DNA of 44,872 nt from an uncultured Prevotella sp. (GTDB lineage: Bacteria > Bacteroidota > Bacteroidia > Bacteroidales > Bacteroidaceae): the NCBI GenBank assembly GCA_900546575.1, contig URDM01000016.1, forward strand, positions 1-44,872, read 5' to 3'. Position 1 is the stretch's first letter; each line of letters starts with the position of its first letter. Both the position numbers and the translations under genes were made by a program. This document shows, piece by piece, positions 41,420 through 44,872 of the stretch. Below the pieces are notes generated by a model that saw only the letters and a program-made list of their open reading frames with translations, ran no database searches and was not told the origin of the DNA.

Positions 41420-41435
41420 TTGTTTGGTTCGTCCG

Positions 41436-41466
41436 CAAAATTATACAAAAAAGCCGAAACGGCAAA
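41436..41466 (-). promoter_or_regulatory. Promoter of the thiamine operon
   Basis: On the minus strand, TTTG (41466-41463) and TAATTTTG (41443-41436) are 19 bp apart, matching the Bacteroidetes consensus. Initiation would fall about 10 nt before the riboswitch. Confidence 0.75.
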
Positions 41467-41535
41467 AGATTTTATACGAAAAAACTGGCTCTTCCAAAAT
41501 TAGGGGTGATGCAACGGTTTTAGAAGGTATTAATC

Positions 41536-41677
41536 GTAGGAGGGTATGGCGTCCTCGCCATACCCTGAGCAAGCAAATGAAACAATCAAAAAGAATCTTT
41601 GATAAAACTTGATTTATTATAGTAAACACTCGTCCATTTGATGCGCAGGCTAAGGCGAGGACGCCATAGCCTCCTAC
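41536..41677. repeat. 142-bp MITE-like element with 35-bp terminal inverted repeats
   Basis: The left arm 41536-41570 and the complement of 41643-41677 agree at 31 of 35 positions. Both begin GTAGGAGG and contain ATGGCGTCCTCGCC; the left arm also folds on itself (GGGTATGGC-gtcctc-GCCATACCC). The 72-bp interior is A/T-rich and non-coding. It could be a non-autonomous mobile element or a large hairpin. No target duplication is obvious. It is part of the roughly 760-bp non-coding stretch between the thi promoter and the DUF4838 gene. Confidence 0.75.
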
Positions 41678-41856
41678 CAGGAGCTCCGTTCCTGCACAAT
41701 ATTTGCATTTTTATCGCTCAATACTGCGAGTTGAGCGCACAAAGAAATCTTTAGCTCGAAATTCTTGAGTTTTGAGCGTGCAGCTCTTATTGTGTTTGTA
41801 TACAGTGTGTTATGCTGTTTGTGGGTATTGTTGTGCAAAATCACAAAGCTAAAAAA

Positions 41857-41988
41857 GACTCCTTTTTCTTTCAAATGTACTCCTTTTGCCTGTCATTAAG
41901 GTTCCTTTTGCAATGCAATAAGGCTTCATTTGCATTCAGTTTGTAGTCCTTTTGCTATGCAGAAGTAGTCCTTTAGTAATGCAGAAGA
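41857..41988. repeat. 22-bp tandem array, AAAAGGACT family, six degenerate copies
   Basis: Units start at 41857, 41879, 41901, 41923, 41945 and 41967, exactly 22 bp apart despite many base changes. The shared feature is a TCCTTTTG-like half and a GCAATAAG-like half. The 22-bp register survives although the sequence has decayed. Confidence 0.8.
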
Positions 41989-42117
41989 GCCTTGACAGTC
42001 GAGTAGGGGTGTTCCGATGCTGCAAAATATGATAAAAAACGCTTCCGAAATCTCTAGAATCAGATTTCATTTTGTAATAAAATTTTACTGCTTGTGCGAT
42101 ATTTGCATCTTTCTTTG

Positions 42118-42125
42118 TACCTTTG
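42118..42125 (+). promoter_or_regulatory. -7 promoter element of the DUF4838 gene
   Basis: TACCTTTG fits TAnnTTTG, 53 bp before the ATG. A GAAATCT-AGATTTC hairpin (about 42048-42069) lies upstream. Confidence 0.55.
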
Positions 42126-42178
42126 TGCGTACATTATTTTAAAATTAACTTATTACTAAAATTTCTTACTACAAAACA

Positions 42179-44371
42179 ATGATCAATATGTTCAATAGAG
42201 CGCTGCTCATCGCATGTCTTATGATACCGATGGCGGCAATGGCACAGGTCTGCCTTGTCAGCAAGGGCAAACCGCAGGGGCGCATAGTGCTTGTAGAGGA
42301 TAACGACGTCAACCGCAAGGCTGCCACGCTTCTGCAGCGCTTTGTTCGCGAGACGTCAGGGGGCGAACTTAAAATCATAGCCACAACCAAACGTGCCAAG
42401 AACGATGTGGTGATAGGCGAAAAGACCATGGAGGCTACTGACGACGGATACGTAATCGACTGCTCGAACGGCACACTCGCCATTAAGTCGGCAGGCGGAA
42501 AGGGTGCCATATACGGCGTGGCTACGCTTCTTGAAAAGTTTGTTGGCGTAGACTATCTGGCGAAGGACTTCTATACGCTTACTCCTTCTGCCGACATACG
42601 CATTCCTAAGATGCACGTGGCAGAAAGTCCTGCATTCCGCTTCCGACAGACTTTCAGCTATTCAAACAACGACAACACTTACCGCGATTGGATGAGACTA
42701 CATGATCACAGTGAGGTGTTTGCCAACGATATGTGGGTGCATACGTTCGACCGACTGCTGCCATCGTCGGTGTATGGTAAGGCGCATCCCGAATACTATT
42801 CGTTCATCAGCGGCGAACGACGCCCCGGCAATCATAGCCAGTGGTGTCTCTCCAATCCTGAGATTTTCGAGATTGTAGCCAATCGCATCGACTCTATATT
42901 CAAAGCCAATCCCGGACGCAACACTATATCCGTAAGTCAGAACGACGGCAACGACACTTATTGCCAATGTCCCGAATGCAAGAAGGTGAACGAGTATGAG
43001 GGTTCGCCCGCTGGATGCTACATCAGGTTTCTCAATCGATTGGCTGAGCGGTTTCCCGACAAGCAGATCTCAACGCTTGCCTATCTATTCACCATGCACC
43101 CGCCAAAGCATGTCAAGCCGCTGCCTAACGTCAACATCATGCTTTGCGACATCGACTGCAAGCGCGAGGTGCCACTTACCGACAACGAGTCGGGACGCGA
43201 TTTCGTGAAGGCAATGGAAGGTTGGGCGAAGATATCCAACAATATTTTCGTGTGGGACTATGGCATCAATTTCGACAATGTGGTGGCACCGTTCCCCAAC
43301 TTCCATATCCTGAAGAAGAACATACAGCTCTTCAAGCGCAATCATGCCACAATGCTCTTCGAACAGGTGAACGGTTCGCTTGGCACCGACTTCTCTGAAA
43401 TGAGAGCATATATAATAGGTAAGCTGATGTGGAATCCCGAATTGGATGCCGACTCGTTGATGAAGACATTCATGAAGGGATATTATGGTCCGGCTGCCAC
43501 ATATTTATATAGGTATCAGCAGATGCTTACCGGTGCGCTGCTGTCGTCGGGCATTCCGCTGTGGATATACGATTCGCCGATAACTCATAAGAAAGGTATG
43601 CTCAACGCCAACCTCCGCAAGGCATACAACGAACTCTTCGATGAGGCTGAGAAGGCTGTGGCTGCCGACTCGGCAAGGCTGGCGCATGTTCGCATAGCAC
43701 GACTGCCGCTGCGATATAGCGAACTGGAGATTGCACGCACGGAGAATGGTGGCGACAAGGCGTATACTGAGAAGGCGCTCGATGCGTTCCAAAATACTTG
43801 TGCTATGTACGGAGTGACGACACTCAACGAACGTAATAATAATGTGGAAGACTATTGCCGACTCTATCGTCAGCGTTTCCTTCCTACTGATACTAAGAAC
43901 AAGGCGGCTGGCGCAAAGGTGATTTGGAACCTGCCTCCAGACGAAAAATACCTGCCTATTGCCGACAAGGCTCTCACCGACGGACTCTATGGAGGCACCA
44001 CTTTTGTTGAGAGTTGGGTGGGATGGAAAGGCAAGGATGCCGACTTTACGCTGGATATGGGAGAGGTGAAGACTGTTCAAAAGGTCAGCACCGACTTCCT
44101 GCATCAGCTCGGAGCGTGGATTCTGATGCCAAAGAGCGTGGCTTATTACGCCAGCGAGGACGGTAAGGCATACACTTTGATAGGCAATCATGAGTTTGCT
44201 GAAGACCGCGACATCAGCGTGAAGTTCGTTCCTGCTACCGTAAGTCTTGACAAACCTATCAAGGCAAGATACATCCGCGTGGCGGTAAAGACCATCGGTC
44301 TATGCCCCACATGGCATTATGGTGTTGGATATCCAGCCTGGTTCTTTATTGACGAAGTTGTGGTTGAATAA
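42179..44371 (+). CDS. Secreted DUF4838-type glycoside hydrolase-like protein
   Basis: A 730-aa exported protein with a signal peptide (about 1-23, ending AAMAQ). After an N-terminal domain resembling the small alpha/beta domain that precedes many GH20/GH67-like catalytic barrels (ATLLQRFVRETSGG, GYVIDCSNGTLAIKSAGGKG), there is a DUF4838-like barrel. This includes SVSQNDGNDTYCQCPECKKV, FLNRLAERFPDKQISTLAYL and NIFVWDYGINFDNVVAPFPN. The last 130 or so residues look like a discoidin-type carbohydrate-binding domain (SWVGWKGKDADFTLDMGEVK, ending in KARYIRVAVKTIG). Substrate unknown. It is transcribed alone and ends in a good terminator. A start at Met4 (42188) is possible. Confidence 0.82.
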   Translation: MINMFNRALLIACLMIPMAAMAQVCLVSKGKPQGRIVLVEDNDVNRKAATLLQRFVRETSGGELKIIATTKRAKNDVVIGEKTMEATDDGYVIDCSNGTLAIKSAGGKGAIYGVATLLEKFVGVDYLAKDFYTLTPSADIRIPKMHVAESPAFRFRQTFSYSNNDNTYRDWMRLHDHSEVFANDMWVHTFDRLLPSSVYGKAHPEYYSFISGERRPGNHSQWCLSNPEIFEIVANRIDSIFKANPGRNTISVSQNDGNDTYCQCPECKKVNEYEGSPAGCYIRFLNRLAERFPDKQISTLAYLFTMHPPKHVKPLPNVNIMLCDIDCKREVPLTDNESGRDFVKAMEGWAKISNNIFVWDYGINFDNVVAPFPNFHILKKNIQLFKRNHATMLFEQVNGSLGTDFSEMRAYIIGKLMWNPELDADSLMKTFMKGYYGPAATYLYRYQQMLTGALLSSGIPLWIYDSPITHKKGMLNANLRKAYNELFDEAEKAVAADSARLAHVRIARLPLRYSELEIARTENGGDKAYTEKALDAFQNTCAMYGVTTLNERNNNVEDYCRLYRQRFLPTDTKNKAAGAKVIWNLPPDEKYLPIADKALTDGLYGGTTFVESWVGWKGKDADFTLDMGEVKTVQKVSTDFLHQLGAWILMPKSVAYYASEDGKAYTLIGNHEFAEDRDISVKFVPATVSLDKPIKARYIRVAVKTIGLCPTWHYGVGYPAWFFIDEVVVE

Positions 44372-44373
44372 AG

Positions 44374-44419
44374 AAAATCAAGGTAAAAGCGCTTGAAAAC
44401 GTGCTTTTGCCTTGATTTT
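44374..44419 (+). terminator. Terminator of the DUF4838 gene
   Basis: AAAATCAAGG and AAAAGC (44374-44390) pair with GCTTTT and CCTTGATTTT (44403-44419), one mismatch in 17. A T-rich end on the plus strand suits termination just before the rRNA promoter. Confidence 0.85.
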
Positions 44420-44473
44420 GGTCAATTCTAAACCGAAAATGCAAGTTTTCTTGAAACTTTTTCGTCAAAACTC

Positions 44474-44504
44474 TTGCACGGTAAAACTATTTGTTATACC
44501 TTTG
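44474..44504 (+). promoter_or_regulatory. rRNA operon promoter
   Basis: TTG (44474-44476) and TACCTTTG (44497-44504), 20 bp apart, fit the Bacteroidetes consensus. No gene lies between it and the 16S start, so it drives the rRNA operon. Confidence 0.75.
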
Positions 44505-44807
44505 CATCCGCTTTCGAGAACGAACGAAACCTCAAGCAAAACGAGATTAAGTAGTGTCCGAGAAGCAAAAAGAAAGAGTTCTTTGAAAAGATTTACATAA
44601 ACAGACAAGTAGTACAAGAAGCAAGTCTTACATTATTTATAATGTGTAGATTTGGGTAATATACATACCGTTAATTCATTAAAAAGATATACGGAAGCGT
44701 TCTGAAACAGATACAAACAATAAGCAATATTCCGCCAAAGCTTAGAAAGACCTATTCGGCCCAGCAAGGCTTAGCATCAAGGAATCTTGCTTAGCAAAAG
44801 ATATTTT
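44505..44807 (+). other. rRNA operon leader
   Basis: About 300 nt of non-coding leader. GTTCTTTGAAAAG at 44578-44590 resembles a boxA antitermination signal as seen before Bacteroidales 16S genes. The section from about 44735 to 44800 has CTTAG/GCTTAG repeats that may form the 16S processing stem. No protein gene is supported. Confidence 0.6.
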
Positions 44808-44872
44808 ACAATGTAGAGTTTGATCCTGGCTCAGGATGAACGCTAGCTACAGGCTTAACACATGCAAGTCGA
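44808..44872 (+). rRNA. 16S ribosomal RNA, 5' end (cut by window edge)
   Basis: The universal AGAGTTTGATCCTGGCTCAG begins at 44815, equal to about position 8 of E. coli 16S. It continues GATGAACGCTAGCTACAGGC and TTAACACATGCAAGTCGA, the Bacteroidales form. Only the first 65 or so nucleotides are in the window. Confidence 0.97.

Noticed and set aside
41674..41874. 66-codon minus-strand open frame
   Set aside because: It overlaps the MITE-like inverted repeat and the start of a repeat array; composition is not protein-like and no family features are seen.
1..44872. tRNA genes, insertion sequences, prophage or integrase genes
   Set aside because: No cloverleaf-like sequence, transposase, integrase or phage structural gene was recognised on either strand.

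Overview
The window comes from a Bacteroidales genome, most likely Prevotella/Segatella or a close relative. The right edge holds the first bases of a 16S rRNA gene with a Bacteroidales-type start. There are two SusC/SusD pairs. Most transcription units have the Bacteroidetes -7 element TAnnTTTG, and Shine-Dalgarno sequences are almost absent. No phage, integrase, transposase or CRISPR system is visible; this is core chromosome with several kinds of intergenic repeat.

Layout, left to right: folB, nrdJ and queF (minus); an orphan SusC/SusD pair (minus); a YhhQ-type queuosine-precursor transporter behind a candidate preQ1-I riboswitch; a HAD phosphatase/mutase; a housekeeping run lysS-gpsA-small membrane protein-34-aa peptide-pgi (minus); menE (minus) divergent from gluQ (plus); a secreted PNGase F-like deglycosylase (plus); mnmA (minus); a secreted GH109-type protein (plus); a His/Asp-rich CobW-family metal GTPase (minus); a two-gene operon of 29-residue paralogous membrane peptides (plus); a murF-alr fusion (minus); a DMT exporter plus rmuC (minus); a second SusC/SusD pair followed by a secreted endonuclease/exonuclease/phosphatase-fold enzyme (plus); a five-gene thiamine operon thiD-thiE-thiC-thi4-tenI under a TPP riboswitch (minus); a secreted DUF4838-like protein (plus); and the promoter, leader and start of an rRNA operon.

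Three separate loci serve queuosine: QueF makes preQ1, the YhhQ-type carrier imports precursors, and GluQ-RS glutamylates Q34 of tRNA-Asp. MnmA adds a second tRNA wobble modification. The thiamine operon pairs ThiC with a Thi4-type thiazole synthase and has no thiG/thiH/thiF/thiS in the window. PNGase F, the GH109-type protein, the DUF4838-like protein and the two SusCD systems suggest foraging on glycoprotein glycans, although these enzymes are scattered rather than in one polysaccharide utilisation locus.

The most unusual signals are four. (1) Two tandem, independently transcribed 29-aa peptide genes are 14/29 identical without gaps. (2) Six intergenic tandem arrays of at least four unrelated sequences all share exactly the same 22-bp period. 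(3) A preQ1-I-like pseudoknot ends two nucleotides before the transporter start codon. (4) Different palindromic or G-quadruplex-forming repeats fill the three larger gaps of the thiamine operon. All calls rest on reading the sequence and on family knowledge; no searches were run.
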